This document shows, piece by piece, positions 1 through 8,839 of a stretch of 64,000 nt of DNA (positions are counted from its first letter, which is position 1; every line of letters starts with the position of its first letter). Source of the stretch: Actinomyces slackii (lineage in GTDB: Bacteria; Actinomycetota; Actinomycetes; Actinomycetales; Actinomycetaceae); assembly GCF_900637295.1 (NCBI RefSeq), contig NZ_LR134363.1, forward strand, positions 3,038,001 through 3,102,000. The letters are read 5' to 3'. Made by a program: the position numbers and the translations under genes. Under the pieces are notes generated by a model, which saw only the letters and a program-made list of their open reading frames with translations, was not told the origin of the DNA and ran no database searches.

Positions 1-1219
1 CCGCCCCCGGGGTGATGAGGTCCACCCCGGCGGGCGTCTCGCCCTCCAGGGACTCGGTCGCCAGCGCGGGGACCACGGAGCCGCCCTCAGCCTCGATGGA
101 CAGGGCCAGGCGCTCATCCTGGCTGTCGCCGCTCTCCAGCAGCATGGAGGCGGCCTTGCCCGCGGAGATCGTCACCTCGCCGTTGCTCGGCAGTGACAGG
201 CGGCCCGAGGAGCCGTAGAGGGCGACCTTGACGGTCACCGAGGTCACCCCGGGGTTCTCCAGGCGCAACTCGGCCGAGGCGCCCAGGGCCGCTGATCCGC
301 CGACGATCCAGGCCACGGACTGGGGCTGGGTGCAGGGCGCGGCGCTCAGGCCCCGCAGCTCACCGCCCGGGGTCAGGGAGGTGACGACCCCGGCGGCGCT
401 GGCGGCCCGCTCCCCCGCCGACTCGATGGTCAGCACGCCGCCGGAGGCCGTGTCCATGGAGGTGGTGGCGCCCGCATCCAGCGCCTCCTGCCCCCATGTG
501 GCCTCTGCGGCCTGCCCGACCGGGGTGATGACCGTGTGCGAGGTCGTCTCGCCCGCATCGACGACGGCCAGGGTGTTCTTGGGCGCGGCCTGACAGGCGT
601 AGACAGCGGTGCCCCCGGACTCCACGACGCTGAGCGCCTCGACCGGCGCGGCGGGGGCGGCCGGGGCGCTCCTGCCCCACAGGACCAGTCCGGTGGCAGC
701 GGCTGTCAGAAGCAGGGCGGTGGTCACCGCGGTGGATCGGCGAGCCAGGGACCGCCAGGTGCGGGGGCGCGACGGGCGCCGGCGGGGCCTGCGCGGGCCC
801 CGGCTCCGGGAGGCTCCGGTGTCACCGGAGGCGCCGGGCTCGGGCTGACTGGCCTGCTCGTCCCCGGGACCCTCATCCGGCGAATCGGCTGCGGCACGAT
901 CCGGACCGTCCGCCTCGGCGCCCTCATCGGCCGGCGCGGAGAGCTCCAGGTCAGCGGCCGGGACTCCCGTCCCGCCGTGCTCAGGGTCTTCGGTCCCCTC
1001 ATGGTCGCCGGCTCCGAGCTCGAGGTCAGGGTCATCCCCGGGGGCGGGTGCGTCTCCGCGCCCGATGCCCTGCTCACCGTCCGAGGGCGCAGCCGCGGCC
1101 TGCGCCTCATCCGCCTGGGAGCCGGCAGGCCCCTGGCCGGTCTGCGGCGCCCGGGGGACGGGGCCGGCAGTCTCGGCGGAGTCGGCGGGCTCAGCGGCGT
1201 GCTCGTGGGACCGGGTCAT
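1..1219 (-). CDS. DUF5719 family envelope protein (3' end beyond left edge)
   Basis: The visible part is the first 406 codons; the gene continues past the left edge. The start ATG at 1219-1217 overlaps the TGA of the upstream GT2 gene as ATGA. Residues 1-160 are an acidic, Pro/Ala/Glu/Asp-rich low-complexity region ending in a basic Arg-rich stretch. A single hydrophobic segment follows at about 163-183, then an extracytoplasmic domain rich in Ser, Thr, Gly and Val. This layout, and the position directly after a WhiB and a giant GT2, match the actinobacterial DUF5719 family. That family has no assigned biochemical role; linkage suggests envelope glycan work. The family call comes from layout and synteny, and the missing C-terminus limits it. 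Confidence 0.75.
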   Translation of the reverse strand, partial: MTRSHEHAAEPADSAETAGPVPRAPQTGQGPAGSQADEAQAAAAPSDGEQGIGRGDAPAPGDDPDLELGAGDHEGTEDPEHGGTGVPAADLELSAPADEGAEADGPDRAAADSPDEGPGDEQASQPEPGASGDTGASRSRGPRRPRRRPSRPRTWRSLARRSTAVTTALLLTAAATGLVLWGRSAPAAPAAPVEALSVVESGGTAVYACQAAPKNTLAVVDAGETTSHTVITPVGQAAEATWGQEALDAGATTSMDTASGGVLTIESAGERAASAAGVVTSLTPGGELRGLSAAPCTQPQSVAWIVGGSAALGASAELRLENPGVTSVTVKVALYGSSGRLSLPSNGEVTISAGKAASMLLESGDSQDERLALSIEAEGGSVVPALATESLEGETPAGVDLITPGA

Positions 1220-4200
1220 GCGGCATCCTTCCCGCGGCGCAGTGGCAGGGCCGCGATGAGCGTCAGCGCCCAGACGGCCCAGATCACTCGCGTGTGGACG
1301 ACGGCGCTGGTCGAGGCGTGAGTGATCCGAAGCTCTCCACCCTGGGCGGGCAGGGTGAAGGCCTGCTTCCACGTGCCGTCCAGGTCCTGGGCCGTGGCCG
1401 GCTCCAGGGGCCGGCCGTTGAGGGTGGCCCGCCAGCCGCGATCGGCGCGCTCGGCCAGGACGAGGCTGCGCCCCTGGCCGCCCGCGGGGATGGTGACGGT
1501 GGTGGAGGACTGACCGGTCCAGGCCAGGGTGGTGCTGGCGCCGTCCTCAACGAGGCGCAGCCTCGCGGGCTCGCGGATGGCCCCGTTGGCGGGCACCACG
1601 CGCCAGGCGGTGCCGGTGCCGGTGCGGGCCAGCTGCTCCAGGCCGGGGGTGGAGGCCAGGGCCGCTCGCGCATCGGCGGTGACCTCGTCACCGGAGGCGT
1701 TGCGCAGCACGATGACGGCGATGCCGTGCTCGGCCAGGGCCTGGGCGGCGTCCTCGTCCTGCCCCGCGGTGACCCGGCCGACCAGGCCGGTGAGCGAGGC
1801 GTCGGCCTCGTCCTGGAGCTCCAGGGCTGCCGGCGCGCTGGGTGGGTTGAGGCCTCGCAGGGCTGCGCCGGCCCGATCGAGCAGTTGGGCGTGGTGGACG
1901 GCCGGCAGGGCGTCGCTCATCTGGACGCCTGCGCCCCGCCACACCGACACGCTCAGGCCCTGGGGCGTGGAGGCGAGGATGAGGACCCTGCCCTGGGCGG
2001 GCGAGGACTGGATCTGGGAGCCGATCAGCGGGATCTGCTGGGTCCCCGGCCTCAGGGCCATGATCTGGGGATCGCCCTGCGGGGAGGCCTGGGCCGCCCA
2101 GGTGGCTCCGATCAGCCCGGGCCCCAGGAGGGCCACGGCGCAGGCCGCCGCCAGGACGGGGCGCCGCAGCCGCGAGGGCAGCCGGTAGGACTGGGCCAGG
2201 GCGGCGTCGGCGGCGGCCAGGGCGGCCAGGAGGAAGCCGGCGATGCTCAGGGACAGGCCGGTGCCGGCCCAGCCGGTGACCAGGACGGTGCCCGCGCCGT
2301 CGACGGCGGTGCCCACGGCCGTGACCACCCGGACGCTCAGCGCAGCCAGGGCCAGTCCGCCCAGGGCCAGGAGGATGCCGGTGCGGGCGCGCGCGCCCGC
2401 GGAGCCGGGGATGAGCAGGCCGGCCAGCCCCACCAGGGGCACGAGCACCAGGAGTGCCTTGGCGATCACGGCCACGATGGTGCCCCCGGGGATAAGCGCG
2501 TCCAGGTCCCCCGGGGACCCCAGGAGCAGGTCGATGCTGGAGGGCGTGGAGGCGGCCAGGGGCGCACCGGCGTCGGCCAGGATCAGGCGCAGGGCGTCGA
2601 CCCAGCCGTGCTGGCGCGCCAGCACCGCGGCCTGGGACCAGGCGGGGGCGGCGGTGGCCAGGATCGGTGCCGCGGTCAGCACCAGCCGCAGCCTGCGTCG
2701 CGAGAGCAGGGCCACGGCGGCCAGGACCAGCAGGAGGATGGGCGCCGTGGCGGGGGCGGCGGCCACGACGACGGACAGGAGCAGTCCTGCCAGGGCGGCC
2801 GCGGCCGCCGAGCCGGGGCCGTGGCTCGGCTGGGAGGCGTTCGGCGCGCCGTGCTCGGCGGGGCTCCGGTGCGTCCCCGAGGCCGGGGAGGCGCCAGCCG
2901 TCTCCTCCGGGGCCTGGTCGGCAGCCTCAGCTGAGTCAGCTGAGTCAGCTGAGTCAGCCGGGTCAGCCGGGGCGGGCGAGTCCGGCGCCGGGGAGGCCTT
3001 GGCGGCGGCCCTGCCAGCACTGCCGGCACTGTCAGCACTGCCAGCCTGCTCGCCGCTCTCGACGTCCTCATCCGGCTCCTCGTCCAGGTGGGCGAGGTCC
3101 TCGATGCGGTCGTCGGCGAAGCGGTCCAGCTCGGCGCGCTCGGCGTCGGTGAGCAGGTGGGCACCCACGAGACCGGAGACCACGACGTCGCGGCGGTCGA
3201 CGCCCTGGGCCCTGGCCAGGGCCAGCAGCGCCCAGGGCAGGACGAGGTGCACCAGGAGCGGGGCCAGGCGCCCCTGCCCCAGGGCCAGCAGGCCGGTGGG
3301 GGCCAGGCCCCAGGCCAGGGCCGCCCAGGCTCGCAGCGCCACGCGCCGGGTGATGGTCCCCGCGGCGAACCAGGCGCCCAGAACGGCCAGTGGGATGGCG
3401 GCGAGCAGGAGGATCTTGACCAGGGTGGTCGAGCCCATGCCCACCAGCGCCGCCAGGGCCATGAGGCCGGCCAGGATCGCCAGCAGGGGCGTGGGCCCGC
3501 CGGGGCGGCCGTCACCGGTGGGCAGCCAGCTGCTCCAGGCGGCCGACCAGGACTGGTGCCAGGTGCCCAGCTCGGTCAGGGCCCCGCCGGCGACGCTGCG
3601 GGTCAGGATGAGGTGGGACATGCCGGCGCCGGCCACGATCAGGGCCAGGACCATGAGTCCGGCCAGGGTGCGGCGCCGGGATCGGGCCAGTCCCGCCAGC
3701 TCGCGCAGCTCCAGCTCGCTGGGGGCCTTGGCCCGGGCGATGCGCTCGCGCTCCTGGCGCACCCGGTCTCGCCGCACGGCGCGGATCTCCGAGGCGGAGA
3801 CGTAGAGGCGGCTCAGCGCTGAGCGCGGAGCCCCGGTGTGCTGGGCCAGGCGCCGCCTGCCGGCACGGATGAGGGAGGAGCGGCCGGCCAGGGCCAGGGC
3901 CGCCGACATCTCGTCGCTCGCCAGTCCGGCCGCCTTGGAGGCCAGCCGCCAGGTCGCCCGGGCGACGCCGAGCACGAGGAACCAGCCCAGGAGCATGGCC
4001 ACGGGGCGCGTGGAGAAGGCCGCCCAGTTGGTCAGCTGGGCCACCCGGCGGGCGCGGTAGGAGCGCTCGGGGTCGGGGCTGGGCAGGCGGGTGGCCGGGG
4101 CGGCCTCGCCCTGGGCGTCCTGGTGGCGCGCGGCGCGCAGGCCCAGGTAGCCGGCGCGGCGGTGGCGGATCACGGCCCCCGGCTCGACGACGACGCGGTA

Positions 4201-5052
4201 GCCGGCCAGGCGCGCCGCCCGGGAGAGCTCCAGCCCATCGCCGAAGGGCCCCAGCCAGGGCGCGGTTCCGCCCAGCTCCTCCCACACCGAGCGCGCGATG
4301 AGGGCGCCCGCGGTGCCCACGGCCAGGACGTCGCTGCGGTCGTCGTACTGGCCCTGGTCGACCTCGCCGGGGACGATGTCATTGGCCCGCCGGGCCGAGG
4401 AGGTGGCGCGCAGCCCCACCTCCAGGAGCTGGGAGGGGTTGTCCCAGTCCACCTGCTTGGGCCCCACGATGCCCACCGAGCGGGCGTTGGCCGCCGCGGT
4501 CAGCAGCGCCTGGAGACAGTCGGGCTCGGGGGCGGAGTCGTCGTGGAGGAGCCAGAGCCACAGCCCCTGGCCGGTGGCCTCGGCGCCGTCGACGATCTCG
4601 GCCACCAGCTGGCGCTCGTGGGTGGTGATCGGGGACATGGCCCCGGTGGGGCCGGTGATGGGGCCCGGCCCGCTGCTGCGGCGCCTACGGGTCGCCATGC
4701 CGGCGGGGCCATCGGCTGCGCGATGCCTGTTGCCCGAGGCGATGAGGGCGGAGTAGGACTCCAGGCCCCTGGCCACGGCGTCGCCGAAGGTCGAGGCCTC
4801 GCCCGAGCGCACGATGCGCACGGCGCTGACGGCGTCCAGCCCGGCGGCCTCGACCAGCTCCTCGATGGGCGTGCCGTCGCCCAGGCCGTTGGCCCGTGAG
4901 GCGACGTCGACGATGAGGACGACCTCCGGGGCCCGGCTCTGGGCGGCCAGGCCGCGCAGAGTGTCAGCCAGAAATGGGGTAGCCCCGGCTGTCACGACAA
5001 CAGCCAGGGCTCCGATGTGATCGACTCCCCCGATGGAGCCTGCACGATTCAT
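1216..5052 (-). CDS. Giant family 2 glycosyltransferase with multi-spanning membrane domain
   Basis: This 1278-residue protein begins with a GT2 (GT-A fold) domain over about residues 10-310. It has an acidic DDS motif near residue 170 for nucleotide-sugar/metal binding and a later GDGLELSRAA segment typical of the acceptor side. Membrane helices start near residue 350. An acidic Asp/Ser/Ala low-complexity linker sits at about 655-760, more helices follow, and a long soluble region precedes one last helix near the C-terminus. Large GT2 proteins beside whiB and DUF5719 are conserved in Actinobacteria and probably act on envelope polymers; the sugar is unknown. The start overlaps the whiB stop (ATGA), and the stop overlaps the DUF5719 start, so the three genes look translationally coupled. 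Confidence 0.9.
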   Translation of the reverse strand: MNRAGSIGGVDHIGALAVVVTAGATPFLADTLRGLAAQSRAPEVVLIVDVASRANGLGDGTPIEELVEAAGLDAVSAVRIVRSGEASTFGDAVARGLESYSALIASGNRHRAADGPAGMATRRRRSSGPGPITGPTGAMSPITTHERQLVAEIVDGAEATGQGLWLWLLHDDSAPEPDCLQALLTAAANARSVGIVGPKQVDWDNPSQLLEVGLRATSSARRANDIVPGEVDQGQYDDRSDVLAVGTAGALIARSVWEELGGTAPWLGPFGDGLELSRAARLAGYRVVVEPGAVIRHRRAGYLGLRAARHQDAQGEAAPATRLPSPDPERSYRARRVAQLTNWAAFSTRPVAMLLGWFLVLGVARATWRLASKAAGLASDEMSAALALAGRSSLIRAGRRRLAQHTGAPRSALSRLYVSASEIRAVRRDRVRQERERIARAKAPSELELRELAGLARSRRRTLAGLMVLALIVAGAGMSHLILTRSVAGGALTELGTWHQSWSAAWSSWLPTGDGRPGGPTPLLAILAGLMALAALVGMGSTTLVKILLLAAIPLAVLGAWFAAGTITRRVALRAWAALAWGLAPTGLLALGQGRLAPLLVHLVLPWALLALARAQGVDRRDVVVSGLVGAHLLTDAERAELDRFADDRIEDLAHLDEEPDEDVESGEQAGSADSAGSAGRAAAKASPAPDSPAPADPADSADSADSAEAADQAPEETAGASPASGTHRSPAEHGAPNASQPSHGPGSAAAAALAGLLLSVVVAAAPATAPILLLVLAAVALLSRRRLRLVLTAAPILATAAPAWSQAAVLARQHGWVDALRLILADAGAPLAASTPSSIDLLLGSPGDLDALIPGGTIVAVIAKALLVLVPLVGLAGLLIPGSAGARARTGILLALGGLALAALSVRVVTAVGTAVDGAGTVLVTGWAGTGLSLSIAGFLLAALAAADAALAQSYRLPSRLRRPVLAAACAVALLGPGLIGATWAAQASPQGDPQIMALRPGTQQIPLIGSQIQSSPAQGRVLILASTPQGLSVSVWRGAGVQMSDALPAVHHAQLLDRAGAALRGLNPPSAPAALELQDEADASLTGLVGRVTAGQDEDAAQALAEHGIAVIVLRNASGDEVTADARAALASTPGLEQLARTGTGTAWRVVPANGAIREPARLRLVEDGASTTLAWTGQSSTTVTIPAGGQGRSLVLAERADRGWRATLNGRPLEPATAQDLDGTWKQAFTLPAQGGELRITHASTSAVVHTRVIWAVWALTLIAALPLRRGKDAA

Positions 5053-5369
5053 ACGGCGCGACGCTTGAGCTTGCGGCGCTCACGCTCCGACAGACCGCCC
5101 CAGATGCCGAAGCGCTCATCGTTGGCCAGGGCGTACTCCAAGCACTCCTCGCGGACCTCGCAGGTGGCGCAGACCCGCTTGGCCTCACGGGTCGAGCCGC
5201 CCTTCTCGGGGAAGAATGCCTCCGGGTCGGTCTGGGCGCACAGGGCGCGCTCCTGCCATGCCAGAGGGCCCTCATCGAGGTCGTCGCCACCGCCGAAGAG
5301 GAGGAGCAGCGCGTCGGTGTCAGGCTCCTCGGGGCGCGTCAGTGGTCCCTCGCCGAGGATGTTCCACAT
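5049..5369 (-). CDS. whiB: WhiB family iron-sulfur transcriptional regulator (WhiB2/WhmD type)
   Basis: The 106-residue protein has the four cysteines of the WhiB [4Fe-4S] site (C44, C67, C70, C76, in the order C-22-CxxC-5-C). It also has the GIWGG turn at residues 88-92 and a basic C-terminal tail for DNA or sigma-factor contact. Length and layout fit WhiB2/WhmD, which in mycobacteria and streptomycetes is linked to septation and cell division. A strong ribosome site (AAGGGAGG) lies just before the ATG at 5369, and a promoter is seen at 5407-5435. The TGA overlaps the ATG of the downstream giant GT2, so this regulator and envelope enzymes share a transcript. The subfamily assignment is an inference from length and neighbours. 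Confidence 0.95.
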   Translation of the reverse strand: MWNILGEGPLTRPEEPDTDALLLLFGGGDDLDEGPLAWQERALCAQTDPEAFFPEKGGSTREAKRVCATCEVREECLEYALANDERFGIWGGLSERERRKLKRRAV

Positions 5370-5693
5370 ATCGGCCTCCCTTCAGTTCGACGTTATTACC
5401 AGAAGAATTACATGCGTGTGAGACCGCCCAGTCAAGCCGGAGAGGGAAAGTTGACCCTCTCGTGATCATCGACACCGTTCCTTGACATTCCGCGGAGATC
5501 TCGGTCTGGATCAGACCATATGGCAACTTCCTACAAATCTGCTGGGAGGAGGCCGCAGTGAACCTGACAACCCTTGGAATCACGGGATTCCGGCATAATT
5601 ACACCGATGTGAGACGTGTCCCAGGACCCCGTGGCGCGCGCGGCGACCGGCCGGTCGGCTCCGTGATTTCTGTCGATCTGGTTCAATTCCCGC
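5370..5693. other. Divergent intergenic region between whiB and TIGR03089 gene
   Basis: This 324-base spacer is clearly less GC-rich than its flanks. It holds the whiB promoter described separately. On the plus strand I see -35-like hexamers (TTGACA at 5482-5487) and a CATAAT at 5592-5597, but no pair with good spacing, so the start of the TIGR03089 transcript is not resolved. No small ORF or RNA gene is convincing here. Confidence 0.5.
5407..5435 (-). promoter_or_regulatory. Predicted SigA-type promoter of whiB operon
   Basis: Read on the minus strand, TTGACT (5435-5430) and TGTAAT (5412-5407) are separated by 17 bases. Transcription would begin roughly 30 bases before the whiB ATG. The match to the -35/-10 consensus is good for so GC-rich a genome. 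Confidence 0.6.
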
Positions 5694-6518
5694 ATGCCCA
5701 CCGACCCCCTCACCCGCCTGCTGGGCGCCGATGATTCTCATCGCCCGCGCCTGGTGTGGTATAGCGACTCCGAGCGCATCGAGCTGACCGGCCACGTGCT
5801 GGCGATGTGGCTGTCCAAGACAGCAGGGCTCATCGACACCGAGTCGCAACCTCCGCAGGGCCTGCACCTGGGAGCCCCGCTCCACTGGCGCACCGTGGCC
5901 TGGGCCTGCGGCGCCTGGCTGGCGGGCCGGGAGGTGATCCTCGGCAGCGGGCCCCTGCTCGCCGAGGCGGGGATCGTCCCGGGCCTGTCCATGGCCTTCA
6001 CGCCCGAGGAGCTCTGCCCCAGCGCCGAGGCCCAGGCCCTGTGCCCGCAGGACTCCCTGGCCGTGCGCTGGCCCGGCCGGCTGCCCCCTCTGGTGCTCGA
6101 CGGCGCAGCCGACCTCATGTCCCAGCCCGACTCCTACTCCCCCGCCCCGGCCCAGCCCCATGACCGGGCCCTGACCCGCCTCGCCCCGGATGGGAGCCTC
6201 AGCTCGCTCACGCGGGCGGAGCTGCTGGACGGCCTGGTGGATGCCGGCGGGGCCGATGCGGCCCGAGCAGCCGATCCGGCCGGCAGTGCCGGACCAGCCG
6301 GACCAGCCGGACCAGCCGGACCAGCCGGACCAGCCGGACCAGCCGGACGCGCCGAGCATGCCGGCCGCGCCCGCGCGGTCCTGGTGCGCCGCCAGGACCG
6401 CGCCGGGGCACTGCGCGAGGTGCTGGGCGCATGGGGCCAGGGCCGCTGCGCCGTCATCCTGGCGCCGGGCACCAGCCGCGAGCGCGCGGCCCTGGCCGCC
6501 CGCCAGGAGGGCTGCTGA
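5694..6518 (+). CDS. TIGR03089 family protein (AMP-binding-like, actinobacterial)
   Basis: The 274-residue protein matches the actinobacterial TIGR03089 family, a short relative of the N-terminal part of AMP-binding/acyl-CoA synthetase proteins with no known reaction. Conserved-looking stretches include the N-terminal RLVWYSD...ERIELTG and the HWRT...ACGAWLAG block around residues 65-80. The full AMP-binding P-loop signature and C-terminal subdomain are absent, so independent ligase activity is doubtful. Residues about 200-217 are six Gly-Pro-Ala triplets encoded by a perfect 9-base tandem repeat, an insertion I would not expect in the family core. It is divergent from whiB and convergent with manA. 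No clear ribosome site precedes the ATG. Confidence 0.8.
   Translation: MPTDPLTRLLGADDSHRPRLVWYSDSERIELTGHVLAMWLSKTAGLIDTESQPPQGLHLGAPLHWRTVAWACGAWLAGREVILGSGPLLAEAGIVPGLSMAFTPEELCPSAEAQALCPQDSLAVRWPGRLPPLVLDGAADLMSQPDSYSPAPAQPHDRALTRLAPDGSLSSLTRAELLDGLVDAGGADAARAADPAGSAGPAGPAGPAGPAGPAGPAGRAEHAGRARAVLVRRQDRAGALREVLGAWGQGRCAVILAPGTSRERAALAARQEGC
6291..6344 (+). repeat. 9-bp tandem repeat (GGACCAGCC x6) inside TIGR03089 gene
   Basis: Six perfect, contiguous copies of the 9-mer GGACCAGCC encode (Gly-Pro-Ala)6. The unit is a multiple of three, so copy-number change alters the length of the linker without shifting the frame. Confidence 0.95.
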
Positions 6519-6596
6519 GCGCCCCGACTCCCCCGCGCGCGCCCGCCTCCCCAGCCCGGGGCATGAGCGTGGAGTCAGGGCGCTGGGGTTCGGGGG

Positions 6597-7814
6597 TCAG
6601 GGCACGTCGGCCTGGATGAGGGTGCCGTGGCCGGAGGCGGTGACGAGGCGCTCGTGGGCGCCGACGAAGACCGCCTGGCCCTGGGCCAGCTCCAGGCCGC
6701 CCTCCGAGGTGGACAGGACCGCCGCCCCCTCCACGGCGAGGATGATGCGCGGCCCGCGGCCGGGAATGGTCAGCGAGCCGTCCTGGGGCGCCACCGAGGT
6801 GACCATGAGCTCGAAGTCGTCCACCGGCGCGTAGTAGGCCCGCGTGCCATGCGCCAGGTACTCCGGCGCGGGCCTGACGGGCGGCGCGGCCACGTAGTCC
6901 ACGCAGGCGAGCATCTCGGGGACATCGATGCGCTTGGTGGTCAGCCCCGCGCGCAGCACATTGTCAGACGATGCCATCACCTCCACCCCCAGGCCGGAGA
7001 TGTAGGCGTGCACGCAGCCCGCGGGCGCGAAGAGCACCTCGCCGGGATGGAGGGTGACCGGGTTGAGCAGCAGTCCTGCGGCCACGCCCGGGTCCCCGGG
7101 GAAGGTGCGCGCCATCTCCAGGGCGTTGGCGTCGGCGCGCGGCGAGGGCGAGGCCCCGGCCTCATGGCGGGCGGCGATCTCCAGGACCAGCGAGTCGATC
7201 TCCTCGGCGGTGGGGCGGGTGGCGTGGGAGACCAGGTCGGTGAAGACCTGCCGGATGCCGAAGCGGGTGGGGTTGAGGCGCAGGGTGCGGCGCATGCGCC
7301 GGGCCAGGGGCGAGTGCAGCTCCCCCAGCACCTCGGCCACGCGGCGCGGGGCCCGGAACCCGGCCACGGCGTCGAAGCGGGTCAGGGCCATGACCATCTC
7401 GGGCTTGTGATTGGGGTCCTTGTAGTTGCGCTCGGCGCTGTCCAGGGGGATGCCCGAGGCGCTCTCCAGGGCGTAGCCCTCCATGGCCTGCTCCAGGCTG
7501 GGGTGGACCTGGAGGGACAGGGCCTGGCGAGGGGCGATGATCTTGAGCAGGAAGGGCAGCTGGGCCCCGAAGCGGCGGATGACGTCCTCGCCCAGGAGGC
7601 GCTGGGGATCGCGATCCAGCATGGCGGCCAGGGTCGGGGCGGCCCCCGGGCCGGCGTCGTCGGGCCCGGGCAGGACCCGGGTGGGGCCGGCGGGATGCGC
7701 CCCGTACCAGGCCTCCGCCCAGGGCTCACCGTCCCCGGCGATCCCGATGAAGTCGGGGATTGCGGTGGTCGAGCCCCAGTCATAGCGCTGACGGGCCGGG
7801 TCGAGGCGCCTCAT
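6597..7814 (-). CDS. manA: Mannose-6-phosphate isomerase, class I
   Basis: This enzyme interconverts fructose-6-phosphate and mannose-6-phosphate, the entry to GDP-mannose and mannosylated envelope glycans. The 405-residue protein carries the zinc ligands of type I phosphomannose isomerases: the LQVHP motif (Q102, H104), the glutamate in NHKPEM (E139) and H269 in GCVHAY. The conserved [10 protein letters not shown] signature follows at 285-294. Length is normal for the family. A GGTGAG-like ribosome site precedes the ATG at 7814. It is convergent with the TIGR03089 gene and divergent from rmlA, with only 90 bases between the two starts. Confidence 0.96.
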   Translation of the reverse strand: MRRLDPARQRYDWGSTTAIPDFIGIAGDGEPWAEAWYGAHPAGPTRVLPGPDDAGPGAAPTLAAMLDRDPQRLLGEDVIRRFGAQLPFLLKIIAPRQALSLQVHPSLEQAMEGYALESASGIPLDSAERNYKDPNHKPEMVMALTRFDAVAGFRAPRRVAEVLGELHSPLARRMRRTLRLNPTRFGIRQVFTDLVSHATRPTAEEIDSLVLEIAARHEAGASPSPRADANALEMARTFPGDPGVAAGLLLNPVTLHPGEVLFAPAGCVHAYISGLGVEVMASSDNVLRAGLTTKRIDVPEMLACVDYVAAPPVRPAPEYLAHGTRAYYAPVDDFELMVTSVAPQDGSLTIPGRGPRIILAVEGAAVLSTSEGGLELAQGQAVFVGAHERLVTASGHGTLIQADVP

Positions 7815-7904
7815 GGGCTCTCACCGTACAGCCCGCCCCTGCGGCGCCCCATGGTGAGATCCCACGATTCACGTTATGAGGCCGCATGCGTCACACTATG
7901 GCCC

Positions 7905-8777
7905 ATGCGAGGCATCATCCTGGCCGGGGGCTCCGGCACGCGACTCAACCCGATCACCCTGGGCACCTCCAAGCAGCTGGTGCCGGTCTACGACAAGCCG
8001 ATGATCTACTACCCGCTGTCCACGCTCATGCTGGCGGGCATCCAGGACGTCCTCGTCATCACCACCCCCCATGACGCCCCCAGCTTCCACCGGCTGCTGG
8101 GCGATGGCTCACAGCTGGGGGTGTCCCTGTCCTACACCGTCCAGGAGGTGCCCAACGGCCTGGCCCAGGCCTTCGTGCTGGGGGCCGATTTCATCGGCGA
8201 GGAGTCCGCCGCCCTGGTCCTGGGCGACAACATCTTCTACGGCCCGGGCATGGGCACCCAGCTGCGCCGCCACACCAGCCCCGAGGGAGGCGTGGTCTAC
8301 GCCTACCAGGTGGCCGATCCCACCGCCTACGGCGTGGTGGAGTTCGATGCGGACTTCAAGGCCATCTCCATCGAGGAGAAGCCGGCCCGCCCCAAGTCCG
8401 ACTACGCCGTGCCCGGCCTGTACTTCTACGACAACGACGTCGTCGAGATCGCCAAGAACCTGGAGCCCTCGGCCCGGGGGGAGTACGAGATCACCGACGT
8501 CAACCGCACCTACCTGGAGGCAGGCCGCCTGAGTGTCGAGGTCCTGCCCCGGGGCACGGCGTGGCTGGACACCGGGACCTTCGACTCCCTGGCGGATGCC
8601 ACGAGCTTCGTGCGCACGGTCGAGGCCCGTCAGGGGATGAAGATCGGGGCCCCCGAGGAGGTGGCCTGGCGCATGGGCTTCATCGACGACGACGGCCTGC
8701 GCCAGCGCGCCGAGCCCCTGGTCAAGTCCGGTTACGGCCAGTACCTCCTGGGCCTGCTGGAACGAGGCAGACGCTGA
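7905..8777 (+). CDS. rmlA: Glucose-1-phosphate thymidylyltransferase
   Basis: This is the first enzyme of dTDP-L-rhamnose synthesis, joining dTTP and glucose-1-phosphate to give dTDP-glucose. The 290-residue protein has the nucleotide-binding GGSGTRL loop at residues 8-14, the conserved [16 protein letters not shown] stretch, LGDNIFYG near residue 110 and the EEKP motif typical of RmlA. An open frame continues upstream, but it runs antisense through manA; the ATG at 7905 gives the exact family N-terminus (MRGIILAGG). There is no strong ribosome site, so initiation may be from a short leader. The partner genes rmlCD and rmlB lie at 19.0 and 36.8 kb. Confidence 0.97.
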   Translation: MRGIILAGGSGTRLNPITLGTSKQLVPVYDKPMIYYPLSTLMLAGIQDVLVITTPHDAPSFHRLLGDGSQLGVSLSYTVQEVPNGLAQAFVLGADFIGEESAALVLGDNIFYGPGMGTQLRRHTSPEGGVVYAYQVADPTAYGVVEFDADFKAISIEEKPARPKSDYAVPGLYFYDNDVVEIAKNLEPSARGEYEITDVNRTYLEAGRLSVEVLPRGTAWLDTGTFDSLADATSFVRTVEARQGMKIGAPEEVAWRMGFIDDDGLRQRAEPLVKSGYGQYLLGLLERGRR

Positions 8778-8839
8778 GGGAGCGCTGAGGGGGCGCTGTG
8801 CCGCCCTATGATGTCCCCGTCGTCAACCCGAGGAGCACC

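Noticed and set aside
1048-2934. 628-codon plus-strand open frame opposite the giant GT2
   Set aside because: It is antisense to a clearly real gene. Its product is Gly/Gln/Arg/His-rich without domains, a typical shadow frame of high-GC DNA.
6291-6344. Collagen-like structural protein
   Set aside because: Six Gly-Pro-Ala triplets are too few for a stable triple helix, and the surrounding protein is an intracellular-type TIGR03089 member.
6627-7904. Long upstream extension of the rmlA frame
   Set aside because: It runs antisense through manA and adds 426 low-complexity residues; RmlA starts naturally at the ATG at 7905.
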